Assembly (NCBI GenBank): GCA_015485495.1
Contig: WFTL01000059.1
Span: 1 to 49,685 of the forward strand
Direction of reading: 5' to 3'
From: Planctomycetaceae bacterium
GTDB lineage: Bacteria; Planctomycetota; Planctomycetia; Planctomycetales; Planctomycetaceae
Length of the DNA: 49,685 bases
A program made the translations under genes and the position numbers. Shown one piece after another: positions 27,270 to 37,147 of the stretch (the first letter of the stretch is position 1; each line of letters begins with the position of its first letter). The notes under the pieces are model-generated. The model was not told the DNA's origin. It worked only from the letters and a program-made list of their open reading frames with translations, and did not search any database.

Positions 27270-30200
27270 ATGTCTCTGCCGTCGTTCAGTGTTCGCAATT
27301 CCGTTCTGGTGAACATGCTCATGCTGGTCCTGCTGGCAGCCGGCCTCATGTTCGCTCTGACGCTTCAGCGGGAAATGTTTCCGGAATCGCGTCCCGATCG
27401 GCTGCTCATTTCGGTTCTGTATCCGGGCGTGCAGCCGGAGGACGTGGAGAAGGCGGTGGCGGTGCGCATCGAGGAGGCGGTGCGGGGACTGGAAGGCATC
27501 GAAAAGGTGGAAAGTCAGATTGGCGAAGGCGTGTGCTTCGTCACCCTGACAGTCGACCAGGCGGTCGATGATGTGGATGTCCTGCTGCAGGAAGTCCGCA
27601 ACGAAGTGGATGCGATTCAGGACATGCCGGACGATGTGGAACAGATCAGCCTGCGCAAGGTGGTGCCTCAGCTTCCCACCATTGCGATTTCCGTGTCCGG
27701 TGACGGCGGCGAGCGGCGGCTGAAGCATGCCGGTCAGGAACTGCGGGACGACCTGCTGCGGCTGCCCGGAGTCAGCCGCGTTCAGGTCAACGGAATTCGC
27801 GCCGACGAAATCTACGTGGACGTGATTCCGGACCGGCTGCTGAAGTACGACGTGACATTCGAGGAAATCGCGGCGGCTGTCCGATCATCGAACCTGGACA
27901 TCAGCGGCGGCCGGCTGAAGGGCCGGCGGAACACGATTGCCGTGCGGACTCTGGGAGAACGTCAGCAGGCGGACGCTCTGGAAAACATCGTGGTGCGGGC
28001 GGAACCGGACGGCCGTCGGGTGCTGCTGAAGGACGTGGCCCGGCTGACGGACGGATTCGTCGACAGCGACCTGCGGTCCGAATACAACGGCCGGCCGGCC
28101 GTGGATGTTGTGATTTTCGCCGGAGAGACCGAAGACGTCGTCCAGATCGCCGATGTCGTCAAGACATGGTTTGCGGCCCGCAGCGGAGAACCGTACACCG
28201 GCCCGTCGCCGTTCTTATCCCGCCTGATGGCTCTGATCGGCCGAGTGGACCTGGCGGCTTTGTACGAAACGGCCCGCCGCGATCCGTTCGACACGGAATT
28301 CCGGTACGAACTGCATTCCGACATCGCCCGATTCGTGAAGGACCGCCTGGATCTCATGCTGCGAAACGGCCGCGCCGGCCTCATTCTCGTCCTCATCTCC
28401 CTGAACATTTTTCTCAACTGGCGCGTCGCCTGGTGGGCGGCGGTGGGGCTGGTCGTGTCGTTCATGGGCACCTTCGTCACGATGTGGGCTCTGGGCGCGT
28501 CCATCAACCTGCTGTCGATGTTCGGTCTGATCATCGTGCTGGGCATCATTGTCGATGATGCAATCGTCATCGGCGAGAACATCTGTCGTCATGTGGAAAA
28601 CGGCGTGCCTCCGGTGCAGGCCGCGGTTGCCGGTGCGGAAGAAGTGATGTGGCCGGTGATCGTGGCTGTGTCCACCACGATCGGAGCCTTCGTGCCGCTG
28701 CTGTTCATCCGCGGCCAGATCGGCGACTTCATGGCCGAACTGCCGCTGGTGGTCATCGCGGCCTTATCCGTATCGCTTCTGGAGGCTCTGGTGATTCTGC
28801 CGGCGCATCTGAAGCACCTGCCTGCCGGTCTGAGTCAGCGGTCGCCGTCAGGTGGTGCGGATCGAATGACTCTGAAGAATCGGTTCATGGAACAGTGGCT
28901 GCTGCGGCCCTACGAACGGGTTCTGCGAAGCTGTCTGCGGTGGAGATACATCACGACCGCAGCGATGGCCGGTGCCTGCGTGCTGGCCGGCGGACTGCTG
29001 GCCGGCGGCATCGTCCGGTGGGCCTTCATCCAGGATATGGACAGCGAGGTGCTGGTGTGCAGTCTGGAAATGCCCATCGGAACGAGCACGGATCGTCTGC
29101 AGGAACAGCTCGACCGGCTGTCGGAATTCGTCACCGATGAGACACAGTTTCCGCCGGGCGAAGTGCTCAGCATTCAGACGTTCGCCGGCCGGCAGTTCGA
29201 TATCAGCGGAGCCGGTTCTGTCGGATTCGAAGACCAGAGCCATCTGGGACAGCTTGTGATCGAGCTGTGTCCGGCGGATGAACGGTCGCGGTCCAGTTCA
29301 GACATTCTTCGGGTGCTGCGGACGTTCAGCGATGAGAATCTGCGGGGCTTCAATTCGGTCCGCTGGGAAGCGATGAGCGGCGGGCCGACCGGACCGGATG
29401 TTCAGGTGAGTCTGTCGGGACTGAGCAACGAGGAACTGCCGCGGGCCACCTGGGAACTGAAATCTCTCATCGGCGACATTCAGGGAATCTTCGACCTGGA
29501 CGACAATCTGGACGTGGGACGCCGGGAACTGCGGCTGCGGCTGCGCGATTCTGCCGCCCCCACCGGCATGACCGTGGGCACTCTGGGAATGCATGTTCGC
29601 GGTGCGCTGTTTGGTCAGGAAGCCCGGCGGATCAGCCGCAATCGGGAAGACGTGAAGATCATGGTGCGGTATCCGGAAGAATTTCGCCGCAGTACCTGGA
29701 ACGTGGAATCGATGTGGATCCCGGGAGCCGGCCCGCCTGGTCGGCGGAAATGGATCCCCATGAATGAAATCGCCGAAGCCCGGCTGGGCGTCGGCTATTC
29801 CACGATCAACCGGTATCAGCAGACCCGGTCGGCCATGATCACCGCATCCGTCGACGACACCGTGGTCACCGACACGAGCATCGTGCACGATGCGATCCGC
29901 CGGATCGTGCAGGAAAAACTTCTGCCCGTGTATCCGGATCTGCATGTGGAATTCCTGGGAGAAGCCGAAGAGATCCGCAAATCCTTTTCGTCCCTGCGCA
30001 CGGCGTTTCCGGTGGCTCTGCTGATCATCTACGGCATGCTGGCCGGACTGTTTCGATCGTACACGCAGCCGCTGGTGGTCATGTCGGCCATTCCCTTCGG
30101 CGTTCTGGGAGCCATTGTCGGGCACTGGCTGACCGGCGAGGTATTCACCATCATGAGTTCGATCGGCCTGGTGGCTCTGACGGGAATTCTCGTCAACGAT

Positions 30201-30572
30201 TCTCTGGTTCTGGTCGATTTCATCAACAAACGGCAGGACGCCGGTCTGTCCCCGCTGGCAGCCAGCATCGACGGATCGATGAAACGGCTGCGCCCGATTC
30301 TGCTGACCACGCTGACCACGGCATCGGGACTGATTCCTCTGATGTTCGAAACCAGTTTTCAGGCCCGTCTGCTGATTCCCATGGCTGTCACCCTCACGTT
30401 CGGACTCATTTTCGCCACCGGGCTGACCCTGGTACTCGTGCCCTGTCTCAATATGATTCGCCACGACATTCTGACGAACATTCTGCGGCGGTCGTCCGCT
30501 GCAGACCGCGATTCTGTGTCTGCAGATGCTGCCTTGTCGCCGGACGATCCGGCGGCTGCGACTCCGGCCTGA
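27270..30572 (+). CDS. RND-family efflux permease (AcrB/HAE1-like)
   Basis: The 1100-residue protein is a typical RND transporter: [25 protein letters not shown] (TM1), a large periplasmic loop, [21 protein letters not shown] with the paired TM4 aspartates of the proton relay, a second periplasmic loop, and TM8-12 ending [17 protein letters not shown]10 reads [16 protein letters not shown], the form without the AcrB lysine, as in many HAE1/NodT-type or metabolite exporters. It should pump substrates out of the inner membrane by proton antiport. The usual membrane-fusion adaptor and outer-membrane channel genes are not adjacent, so they must be encoded elsewhere or it works alone. Substrate unknown. 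Confidence 0.92.
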   Translation: MSLPSFSVRNSVLVNMLMLVLLAAGLMFALTLQREMFPESRPDRLLISVLYPGVQPEDVEKAVAVRIEEAVRGLEGIEKVESQIGEGVCFVTLTVDQAVDDVDVLLQEVRNEVDAIQDMPDDVEQISLRKVVPQLPTIAISVSGDGGERRLKHAGQELRDDLLRLPGVSRVQVNGIRADEIYVDVIPDRLLKYDVTFEEIAAAVRSSNLDISGGRLKGRRNTIAVRTLGERQQADALENIVVRAEPDGRRVLLKDVARLTDGFVDSDLRSEYNGRPAVDVVIFAGETEDVVQIADVVKTWFAARSGEPYTGPSPFLSRLMALIGRVDLAALYETARRDPFDTEFRYELHSDIARFVKDRLDLMLRNGRAGLILVLISLNIFLNWRVAWWAAVGLVVSFMGTFVTMWALGASINLLSMFGLIIVLGIIVDDAIVIGENICRHVENGVPPVQAAVAGAEEVMWPVIVAVSTTIGAFVPLLFIRGQIGDFMAELPLVVIAALSVSLLEALVILPAHLKHLPAGLSQRSPSGGADRMTLKNRFMEQWLLRPYERVLRSCLRWRYITTAAMAGACVLAGGLLAGGIVRWAFIQDMDSEVLVCSLEMPIGTSTDRLQEQLDRLSEFVTDETQFPPGEVLSIQTFAGRQFDISGAGSVGFEDQSHLGQLVIELCPADERSRSSSDILRVLRTFSDENLRGFNSVRWEAMSGGPTGPDVQVSLSGLSNEELPRATWELKSLIGDIQGIFDLDDNLDVGRRELRLRLRDSAAPTGMTVGTLGMHVRGALFGQEARRISRNREDVKIMVRYPEEFRRSTWNVESMWIPGAGPPGRRKWIPMNEIAEARLGVGYSTINRYQQTRSAMITASVDDTVVTDTSIVHDAIRRIVQEKLLPVYPDLHVEFLGEAEEIRKSFSSLRTAFPVALLIIYGMLAGLFRSYTQPLVVMSAIPFGVLGAIVGHWLTGEVFTIMSSIGLVALTGILVNDSLVLVDFINKRQDAGLSPLAASIDGSMKRLRPILLTTLTTASGLIPLMFETSFQARLLIPMAVTLTFGLIFATGLTLVLVPCLNMIRHDILTNILRRSSAADRDSVSADAALSPDDPAAATPA

Positions 30573-30681
30573 CGAATGTCCGGAGGGAGGCGGGGGGCCC
30601 GTGCCTGTTCGGAATGCACCTGGCCCGAATGCCCGCCTTCCTGCCGCTGCCTGTTTCTTTTTCCGTTGCCGCCCAAGACGT

Positions 30682-32700
30682 ATGCCCATGCCCGACCTGT
30701 CCGGCCTCAATGCGCCCCAGCGCGAAGCGGTCTGCACGTCATCCGGTCCTCTGCTGGTTCTGGCGGGAGCCGGTACCGGAAAGACACGTGTGATCACGTA
30801 TCGGATGGCCCGGCTGATTGCCGAAGGCGTTCGTCCGGATCGCATTCTGTCGGTGACATTCACGAACAAAGCCGCCCGGGAAATGCGGGAGCGGACCATG
30901 CAGCTTCTGGGCGGCCGCCGCGGCCCGCGGCCTCTGGTCACCACGTTCCATTCCTGGTGCGTGCGCGTGCTGCGGGAAGACATCGAAGTGCTCGGCTGGC
31001 CGAAACAGTTCACGATTTACGACCGAGGTGACCAGGAAGCGACCGCCCGGCGGGCTCTGCGCGACATCCGCGTGGCCGAACAGTCGATGCGGCCGGCCGA
31101 CCTGATCGGCCGCATCAGCCGCTGGAAGATGGCCGGCATTACGGAAGACCGCGCAGCCGACGCGGTCGAATCGGATTTCGATTCTCTGGCGGCCATGGCC
31201 TATCGCCGCTATCAGCAGCAGCTCCGGGCGGCCGGAGCCGTCGATTTCGACGATCTGCTGCTGCTGACCGTTCGGCTGTTCCGAACCTGTCCGGATGTTC
31301 TGCAGAAACATCAGTCACGGTACGATCATGTTCAGATCGATGAATACCAGGACACGAATGCCGTGCAGTTCGAACTGATGGCGCGTCTGGTGGAACCGCA
31401 CGGCAACATCTGCGTCGTGGGAGACGACGATCAGTCCATCTACGGCTGGCGGGGTGCCGAAGTCGAACACATCCTGAATTTCGCGTCCCGGTTTCCCGGG
31501 ACCCGCACGGTGCGGCTGGAAAACAACTACCGCTGCACCGATACGATCATCCGGCACGCCAACTGTCTCGTGCGGCACAACCGTCATCGGCATGACAAAC
31601 GTCTGGTCGCTCACAAACACCAGGGCGCCCCGGTGCGGCATCTGGTGTTTCCCGATGAAACCAAAGAAGCCGAACATGTTGTCGGAGAAATCGCGTGGAT
31701 CCTTTCGGAACTGCGGGTGCATCCGGGCGACGTGGCCGTCCTGTTCCGCACCAATGAACAGCCCCGCCTGTTCGAAGCGGAAATGCGCCGACAGAAGGTG
31801 CCTTATCGCCTGGTCGGCGGACAGTCCTTTTTCGACCGCCGGGAAATCCGCGACGTGCTCGCCTACCTGAAGGTTCTGGCCAGTCCGTCCGACGAATCAT
31901 CTCTGCTGCGAATCATCAACACCCCGGCCCGGGGCATCGGCACATCCAGCACCGAAAAGCTGGTGGCTCTGGCCGTGCAGCGAGGCGTTTCTCTGTGGGA
32001 CGTGATTCCGGAAGCGGCCGCATCGGGAACTGTTCCGGATCGGGCGGTCGCTGCTCTGACGGAATTCCGCCGGCTGCTGAACCGGTATCGGACGGAGATG
32101 CAGGAGCAGCCGTCCCGGCTCCCGGAAATCACTCAGCGACTGCTGACTGAGATTCGTTACGAGACGGAAATCGAACGCCAGTACCGTGAAGAAACACAGC
32201 GGGAACAGCGGCGGGCCGTTGTGGAAGACCTGATCAATTCCATCGGGCAGTATGTGGAACGCGAAGCGTCTCCGTCGCTGCACGGCTTTCTGGAAACCGC
32301 CGCGCTGATGGATCGCGATGAAGATCCGGCCGACGAACCGAACACCGGCCAGGTTGCGCTGATGACGCTGCATTCGGCCAAAGGACTGGAATTTCCCCGC
32401 GTGTATCTGGTGGGCATGGAAGAAAATCTGCTGCCACATCGGCGCAGCGTCGAAAGCGGTCTGGAAAAGGACATCTGTGAAGAACGCCGCCTGTGTTACG
32501 TCGGCATCACGCGGGCCATGGACCACCTGACTCTGACACGGGCCGCAACCCGCATGAAATGGGGAAAGCGGCGGGAATCGATGCCGTCGCGGTTTCTGTT
32601 CGAAATGCAGGAATCTCCCGGTGACGACCTGAATGAAGAACGCGTGGGGTACGACGAAGCCGAACACGACATGGCAGCCGACTTCGATGCTCCGTTCTGA
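30682..32700 (+). CDS. UvrD/PcrA/Rep-type superfamily 1 DNA helicase
   Basis: The 672-residue protein carries all SF1A motifs: LNAPQREAV (Q), GAGTGKTRVI (I), FTNKAAREMRERT (Ia), DEYQDTN (II), GDDDQSIYGWRGA (III), ENNYRC (IV), LMTLHSAKGLEFPRVYLVGMEE (V) and EERRLCYVGITRAM (VI). It unwinds DNA 3' to 5' in repair and replication restart. It could be UvrD or PcrA-like, and sequence alone does not separate these. ATG 30682 lies where the family N-terminus begins; the ribosome binding site is weak. A terminator-like hairpin separates it from the convergent holB. Confidence 0.93.
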   Translation: MPMPDLSGLNAPQREAVCTSSGPLLVLAGAGTGKTRVITYRMARLIAEGVRPDRILSVTFTNKAAREMRERTMQLLGGRRGPRPLVTTFHSWCVRVLREDIEVLGWPKQFTIYDRGDQEATARRALRDIRVAEQSMRPADLIGRISRWKMAGITEDRAADAVESDFDSLAAMAYRRYQQQLRAAGAVDFDDLLLLTVRLFRTCPDVLQKHQSRYDHVQIDEYQDTNAVQFELMARLVEPHGNICVVGDDDQSIYGWRGAEVEHILNFASRFPGTRTVRLENNYRCTDTIIRHANCLVRHNRHRHDKRLVAHKHQGAPVRHLVFPDETKEAEHVVGEIAWILSELRVHPGDVAVLFRTNEQPRLFEAEMRRQKVPYRLVGGQSFFDRREIRDVLAYLKVLASPSDESSLLRIINTPARGIGTSSTEKLVALAVQRGVSLWDVIPEAAASGTVPDRAVAALTEFRRLLNRYRTEMQEQPSRLPEITQRLLTEIRYETEIERQYREETQREQRRAVVEDLINSIGQYVEREASPSLHGFLETAALMDRDEDPADEPNTGQVALMTLHSAKGLEFPRVYLVGMEENLLPHRRSVESGLEKDICEERRLCYVGITRAMDHLTLTRAATRMKWGKRRESMPSRFLFEMQESPGDDLNEERVGYDEAEHDMAADFDAPF

Positions 32701-32730
32701 CGGGCGCCGCCGATTCGGTCCGGCGGCCCG
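32701..32730. terminator. Hairpin in the uvrD-like/holB convergent gap
   Basis: CGGG (32701-32704) pairs with CCCG (32727-32730) and CCGCC (32707-32711) with GGCGG (32722-32726), with a 2-base bulge and a 10-base loop. It fills most of the 39-base gap between the two convergent stops. No T-tract. Confidence 0.45.
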
Positions 32731-32739
32731 CAGGATCTT

Positions 32740-33804
32740 TCAGGCGTCCCGGAAGGCCCGCCGCAGCATCTGGCCCAGTTCGTCGAACAGGGCGGCCACG
32801 GCCAGCGGCACCGGGACCATCCCGTCGATCTGCATGGACGCTTTGATGGTCCGGTCCAGCATCGGGCGAAGCAGATCGATGCCGCCGCGCAGTCCAAGCT
32901 GCCTGGTGAGGCGGTCTCCGGGATCGCCGGCCAGAAGAATCGTCAGACGACGGCGAACCGTTTCGGCAATGAACTTCAGCAGCCACTGAGCATTCTGACG
33001 CTGTTCGGCCGCACTGCCGGACATCTGCTCGATGCTTTCCAGGACGGTGCGGCAGACATTCAGAGTGTTCACGGCGTCGAGCTGATCGAGTTCCCGGGCG
33101 ACGGCCTGCTGCAGTTCCCGCAGATGCGGGTCGAGAAGCTGTTCGGCGGTTTCCACGCTGCCGGCACACACCGCCGCCACAGCCTCGGCCGTGTCTTCAG
33201 AATCCGTGTACCCTTCGTTCAGCAGAATCGTCTTCACTTCCTGAGACGTCAGAGCGAAAAAACGCAGCTCCTGGCACCGCGATCGTACCGTCGGCAAAAG
33301 CGAAGCCGCGTCGTCCGTGATGAGCAGAATGAGGGACCGGGCGGGCGGCTCTTCCAGAGTCTTCAGCAGCGCATTGGCTGCTTCCGTCGTCATGCAGTGG
33401 GCATCGTCGATGATGGCCACACGGCGGTCCGACGCCTGCGGCGTCATCGACAGTTCGCAGCACAGACCTTCGCGTCCGCGCCGATCTCCTTCACCGACAA
33501 GCTGTCCGATGCGGATTTCCTGTCGGCCTTCGGAGCGTTCCAGTTCGTGCAGATCGGGCCACGTTCCGGCAAGAACACCGCGGCAGCCGCGGCATGTTCC
33601 GCACGCGGCAAGCTCTTCCGCAGGATGCTGCTGACAGAAGACCGACATCGCCAGCAGCCGGGCGAACTGCCGTTTGCCGATTCCGGCCGGTCCGGAAAAC
33701 ACCCAGGCGTGTGCCAGACGTCCCTGCCGCATCGTGCGGCGCAGCAGCTCGCGCTGCTGATGGTGTCCCTGAAGCTGGTTCCACGACGTGATCATTTCCG
33801 GCAT
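32740..33804 (-). CDS. holB: DNA polymerase III subunit delta prime
   Basis: The 354-residue product is a clamp-loader subunit. It has GHHQQRELLRRTMRQGRLAHAWVFSGPAGIGKRQFA (degenerate Walker A, with Arg after the lysine), a zinc module CGTCRGC, VAIIDDAHCMTTEAANALLKTLEEPP (Walker-B-like) and LLPTVRSRCQELRF (SRC motif). Delta prime subunits typically do not hydrolyse ATP, which fits the altered Walker A. It helps the gamma complex load the sliding clamp. The start is ATG 33804 or ATG 33795 (MITSWNQLQG); I annotated the longer. It is divergent from the histidine kinase gene, whose start is only 97 bases away. Confidence 0.92.
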   Translation of the reverse strand: MPEMITSWNQLQGHHQQRELLRRTMRQGRLAHAWVFSGPAGIGKRQFARLLAMSVFCQQHPAEELAACGTCRGCRGVLAGTWPDLHELERSEGRQEIRIGQLVGEGDRRGREGLCCELSMTPQASDRRVAIIDDAHCMTTEAANALLKTLEEPPARSLILLITDDAASLLPTVRSRCQELRFFALTSQEVKTILLNEGYTDSEDTAEAVAAVCAGSVETAEQLLDPHLRELQQAVARELDQLDAVNTLNVCRTVLESIEQMSGSAAEQRQNAQWLLKFIAETVRRRLTILLAGDPGDRLTRQLGLRGGIDLLRPMLDRTIKASMQIDGMVPVPLAVAALFDELGQMLRRAFRDA

Positions 33805-33901
33805 GCCGATACGTTACGTGCTGACCGGGCGGGCGGCAAATCACGGCACGTGCGTTTCTCATTCGTGTCTTCCCCGGCCCGACTGCGGTACACTGAATCC
33901 T

Positions 33902-35665
33902 ATGAAACCGCGGTCTCTTGTCATCCTGCTGCTGCTGATCGGCCTGCCGACCGGACTGCTGATCGGTGCGGCGGTGCGGCTGGCGGAAAGCGAACAGAAC
34001 CGTGTTCAGCAGAAATTCGCCGATCTGGCCCGGCAGCAGCTTCTGGATATCGGCGACGTCGTGGCTGCCGGATTCACGCATCTGGAAGCCCGCCTTCAGG
34101 AACAGACCTCGCTGGACGATCCCGATGTGGTGAAGCTGCGGGCGATCACCCGGTCGGAACCGGCCATCATGCAGATGTTCCTGCTGGATGCTCACGGAAA
34201 TCTGATCTATCCGGATCCGCAGCAGAAGCTGAGCGGCCAGGAACGCCGCTTTCTGCTGCAGACATCCCGCATGTTCAGCGGCGGACACCTGTTTCATGCC
34301 GTCTCGGACGATCCCCCCGAATCGGTCCGGCAGCCGATCGATCCGCCGGATTCTGCCGCAGCACCCCGGTCGGATCATTCTTCCCCTGCCACCACAGACG
34401 CCCCCGTCCTGATCGGACCTTCGCCCCGACGGGAATCGGAGCAGACCGTCGCGGACACCGCAGGATCGACAGCTTCGCCAGGAACGGGCCTTCCCCCCGT
34501 TCCCCGATCCGGCTGGTTCGCCTGGTACTGGGACCGCGGTCTGAACCTCATCTACTGGAACCGCCGTCCCGATGGCCGCACCGTCGGAGCGGCTCTGGAA
34601 CGATCCCGCTGGCTGGCAGATGTCATTTCGTGGCTGCCGGACAGTCCCGTTTCGGTCCGGAGCGGATCGACGACGCGCATTCAGCTCGTCGATGCATCCG
34701 GCACGGTCATGTATCAGTGGGGCCGGACGGACAGCCTGCCGGCCGCGGCGGAATCTCTGGTCACCGTCAGCGAAATGCCCCTGGCTTCTCCGCTGACATC
34801 CTGGCGGCTGCGGTCTCTGCTGCCGGCGGATGACCTTCCGGGACCGTCACGGGGCAGCCAGGTCGGTTTCCTTGGCGGAGTCATCGCCGTCGTGGCCGCC
34901 GTCGGCGTGCTCAGTCTGGTGCTCATTCGCGACTACACCCGGGACCTGCGGGAAGCCCGGCAGCAGGTCAGTTTCGTCAGTCAGGTATCGCACGAACTGA
35001 AGACCCCGCTGACCAACATTCGCCTGTACGCCGAACTGCTGGATCGCGATCTGGATCGACTTCCCGAAGAGCAGACGCGGACACTGAAACAGCGGCTGAA
35101 TGTGATTCTCAGAGAAGGACATCGTCTCAGTCGACTCATCGGCAATGTTCTCAGCCTGTCCCGCCGGCATCAGGACATACGGCCTCTGAAACGGGAATCC
35201 CGTTCGGCCGACGAAGTGATTCGCAGAGTGCTGACGCACTTCGAGCCGTCACTGGCAGACCGAGGCATACAGACAGCCATCGACCTGAACGCCGAAAGCC
35301 CGGTGTGGATCAACCCCGACTGTCTGGAGCAGATTCTGGGCAATCTGATCAGCAACGTGGAAAAGTATGCGGCCGCCGGCGCCCGTCTGCAGATCCGCAG
35401 CCGGCTTCAGGACACCCGGCTGATTGTGGATGTCCAGGACCGGGGCCCGGGCATTCCGGAATCAGATCGGGAACGGATCTTCGAACCGTTCTGGCGCGGA
35501 AGCCGGGGAATCAGCGAAGCCACCGGAACCGGGATCGGCCTGACGATCGCCCGGCAGCTCGCCCGGCAGCACGGCGGCACCGTCCGGCTGGTTCCTTCGG
35601 CAGCAGGCTGCCATTTCGAAATCGTTCTGGACACACAGCCGGCCAGGCAGCTCCACGACGGATGA
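33902..35665 (+). CDS. Membrane-bound sensor histidine kinase
   Basis: The 587-residue protein has TM1 (about 6-25), an extracytoplasmic sensor region to about 318, TM2 (about 319-340), then a kinase core. The sensor region contains a Pro/Ser/Asp-rich low-complexity insert (about 137-200). The core has SHELKTPLTNIRLYAELL with phospho-acceptor His364, NLISNVEKYA (N box), VQDRGPGIPESD (G1) and GTGIGLTIARQLARQHGG (G2). No HAMP domain is obvious between TM2 and the H box. No response regulator is encoded next to it, so it is an orphan. A -10-like TACACT (33889-33894) ends only 7 bases before the ATG, hinting at a leaderless transcript. Confidence 0.92.
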   Translation: MKPRSLVILLLLIGLPTGLLIGAAVRLAESEQNRVQQKFADLARQQLLDIGDVVAAGFTHLEARLQEQTSLDDPDVVKLRAITRSEPAIMQMFLLDAHGNLIYPDPQQKLSGQERRFLLQTSRMFSGGHLFHAVSDDPPESVRQPIDPPDSAAAPRSDHSSPATTDAPVLIGPSPRRESEQTVADTAGSTASPGTGLPPVPRSGWFAWYWDRGLNLIYWNRRPDGRTVGAALERSRWLADVISWLPDSPVSVRSGSTTRIQLVDASGTVMYQWGRTDSLPAAAESLVTVSEMPLASPLTSWRLRSLLPADDLPGPSRGSQVGFLGGVIAVVAAVGVLSLVLIRDYTRDLREARQQVSFVSQVSHELKTPLTNIRLYAELLDRDLDRLPEEQTRTLKQRLNVILREGHRLSRLIGNVLSLSRRHQDIRPLKRESRSADEVIRRVLTHFEPSLADRGIQTAIDLNAESPVWINPDCLEQILGNLISNVEKYAAAGARLQIRSRLQDTRLIVDVQDRGPGIPESDRERIFEPFWRGSRGISEATGTGIGLTIARQLARQHGGTVRLVPSAAGCHFEIVLDTQPARQLHDG

Positions 35666-35717
35666 CGGCGTTTCATGCTGGTCGGCGGCCTGTTTCCACG
35701 GTAATCTCTGCGCCGCC

Positions 35718-37049
35718 ATGTTCGGTTCCCGATCAGCACGTCGCCGCGTCTTCCGCACTCAGCGTCCACCGTCCGTGGTCGTTACGGATTCGCCGTACAA
35801 ATTCATTCCTCCGCACCAGGGAGACCGCTGGCCCCGGGTGCTCAACGTGCTCACGCCGCACGTGCTGAGGACACGCTATGGGGTGACCCGGGTCGAAGTC
35901 CGCGGAGAGGACACGCTGTGCTCCCTGCAGCGGGCCGGCCACAGCATTCTGCTGGCACCGAACCACTGCCGGATGGCCGATCCGGTGGTGCTGCTGCAGA
36001 TGGGCCGCCGCATTCGGCAGCCTCTGTTCATCATGGCCAGTTCCCACCTGTTCCGTGGCAACCGGGTCATGTCGTTCACGATGCGCCGGGTGGGGGCCTT
36101 CAGCGTGTACCGCGAAGGTGTCGACCGTCAGGCGGTGCAGACAGCCATCGAAATCCTTTCCCGCGGTCGGCGGCCGCTGGTCATCTTTCCGGAAGGCATT
36201 CTCAGTCAGGCCAACGACCACCTGTGCGCTCTGATGGACGGCGTGGCATTCATCGCCCGTTCCGCTCAGCGGCGCATCGAAGCCGCACCGGATCCCGACC
36301 GTCCGGATCGCCGCACAATGATTGTGCCTGTGGGCATCAAGTATCTGTATCAGGGAGACGTCCACGCCACGGCCTGTCCCATTCTGGCCGATATCGAAGA
36401 ACGGCTGCTGTGGGGAGCACAGAAACAGCGGCCGCTGATGGAGCGGGTGGAACGCGTGGGCAGCGCTCTGCTGAGTCTGAAGGAAATCGAATATCTGGGC
36501 CGGCCGCAGACCGGATCGCTTCAGCAGCGTCAGGACCGCCTCATTGACGGCATCCTGCGGCCTCTGGAACGGGAATGGCTGACCGAACCGGCGGCGGACG
36601 ACATTTTCGGCCGCGTCCGGGCCCTGCGACGGGCCATCATTCCGGACATGATTGAAGGTTCTCTGCCGCCTGAAGAAATCAGCCGCCGCTGGAAACAGCT
36701 CAGCGACATCGAACTGGCGCAGGCGGTCAGCGCCTTTCCGCCGGATTACGTGAAGTCCCGGCCGTCCGTGGACCGCATTCTCGAAACGGTAGAGCGTTTC
36801 GCGGAAAACCTGACCGGCCGGGAACAGACGCATCGACCTCTGCACGCGATCGTCCGGATCGGAGAACCGATTCCCGTCGAAGCACGACGGCCGCGCCGGG
36901 CGGATTCCGATCCGCTGCTGACAGCGATTTCCGATCAGCTCCGAACGATGCTGCACGAACTGGCCCAGGAATCCCGCATTTACCAGCCGGCCGCGACCGC
37001 CGTTCCGTCCGACGGGCGTTCGCGGACACAGACTGTCGGCAGCCGCTGA
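35718..37049 (+). CDS. PlsC-like 1-acylglycerol-3-phosphate acyltransferase family protein
   Basis: The 443-residue protein has the acyltransferase HX4D motif NHCRMADP (82-89) and the lysophosphatidate-binding FPEGILSQ (157-164), with GAFSVYREGVDRQ between them. The rest of the N-terminal half matches the PlsC fold. The C-terminal 200 residues (from about 245) are an unusually long helical extension not found in E. coli PlsC (245 aa). It probably acylates a phospholipid precursor, but other glycerolipid acceptors are possible. The gene lies 52 bases after the kinase and 98 bases before the UvrA-like gene on the same strand, so weak co-transcription is possible. Confidence 0.85.
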   Translation: MFGSRSARRRVFRTQRPPSVVVTDSPYKFIPPHQGDRWPRVLNVLTPHVLRTRYGVTRVEVRGEDTLCSLQRAGHSILLAPNHCRMADPVVLLQMGRRIRQPLFIMASSHLFRGNRVMSFTMRRVGAFSVYREGVDRQAVQTAIEILSRGRRPLVIFPEGILSQANDHLCALMDGVAFIARSAQRRIEAAPDPDRPDRRTMIVPVGIKYLYQGDVHATACPILADIEERLLWGAQKQRPLMERVERVGSALLSLKEIEYLGRPQTGSLQQRQDRLIDGILRPLEREWLTEPAADDIFGRVRALRRAIIPDMIEGSLPPEEISRRWKQLSDIELAQAVSAFPPDYVKSRPSVDRILETVERFAENLTGREQTHRPLHAIVRIGEPIPVEARRPRRADSDPLLTAISDQLRTMLHELAQESRIYQPAATAVPSDGRSRTQTVGSR

Positions 37050-37147
37050 ACGAATGACGGGAGCACGGATCGGATGTCTTCGGATTCTGCTCCCCGCACA
37101 ACACACTCCACGAACCCATCAGGACGCATTCACGAAAATTCAGGGTC

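Noticed and set aside
30526-30681. A longer start for the UvrD-like helicase overlapping the RND permease stop
   Set aside because: The extra residues show no helicase features, and the family N-terminus (LNAPQREAV) fits ATG 30682.
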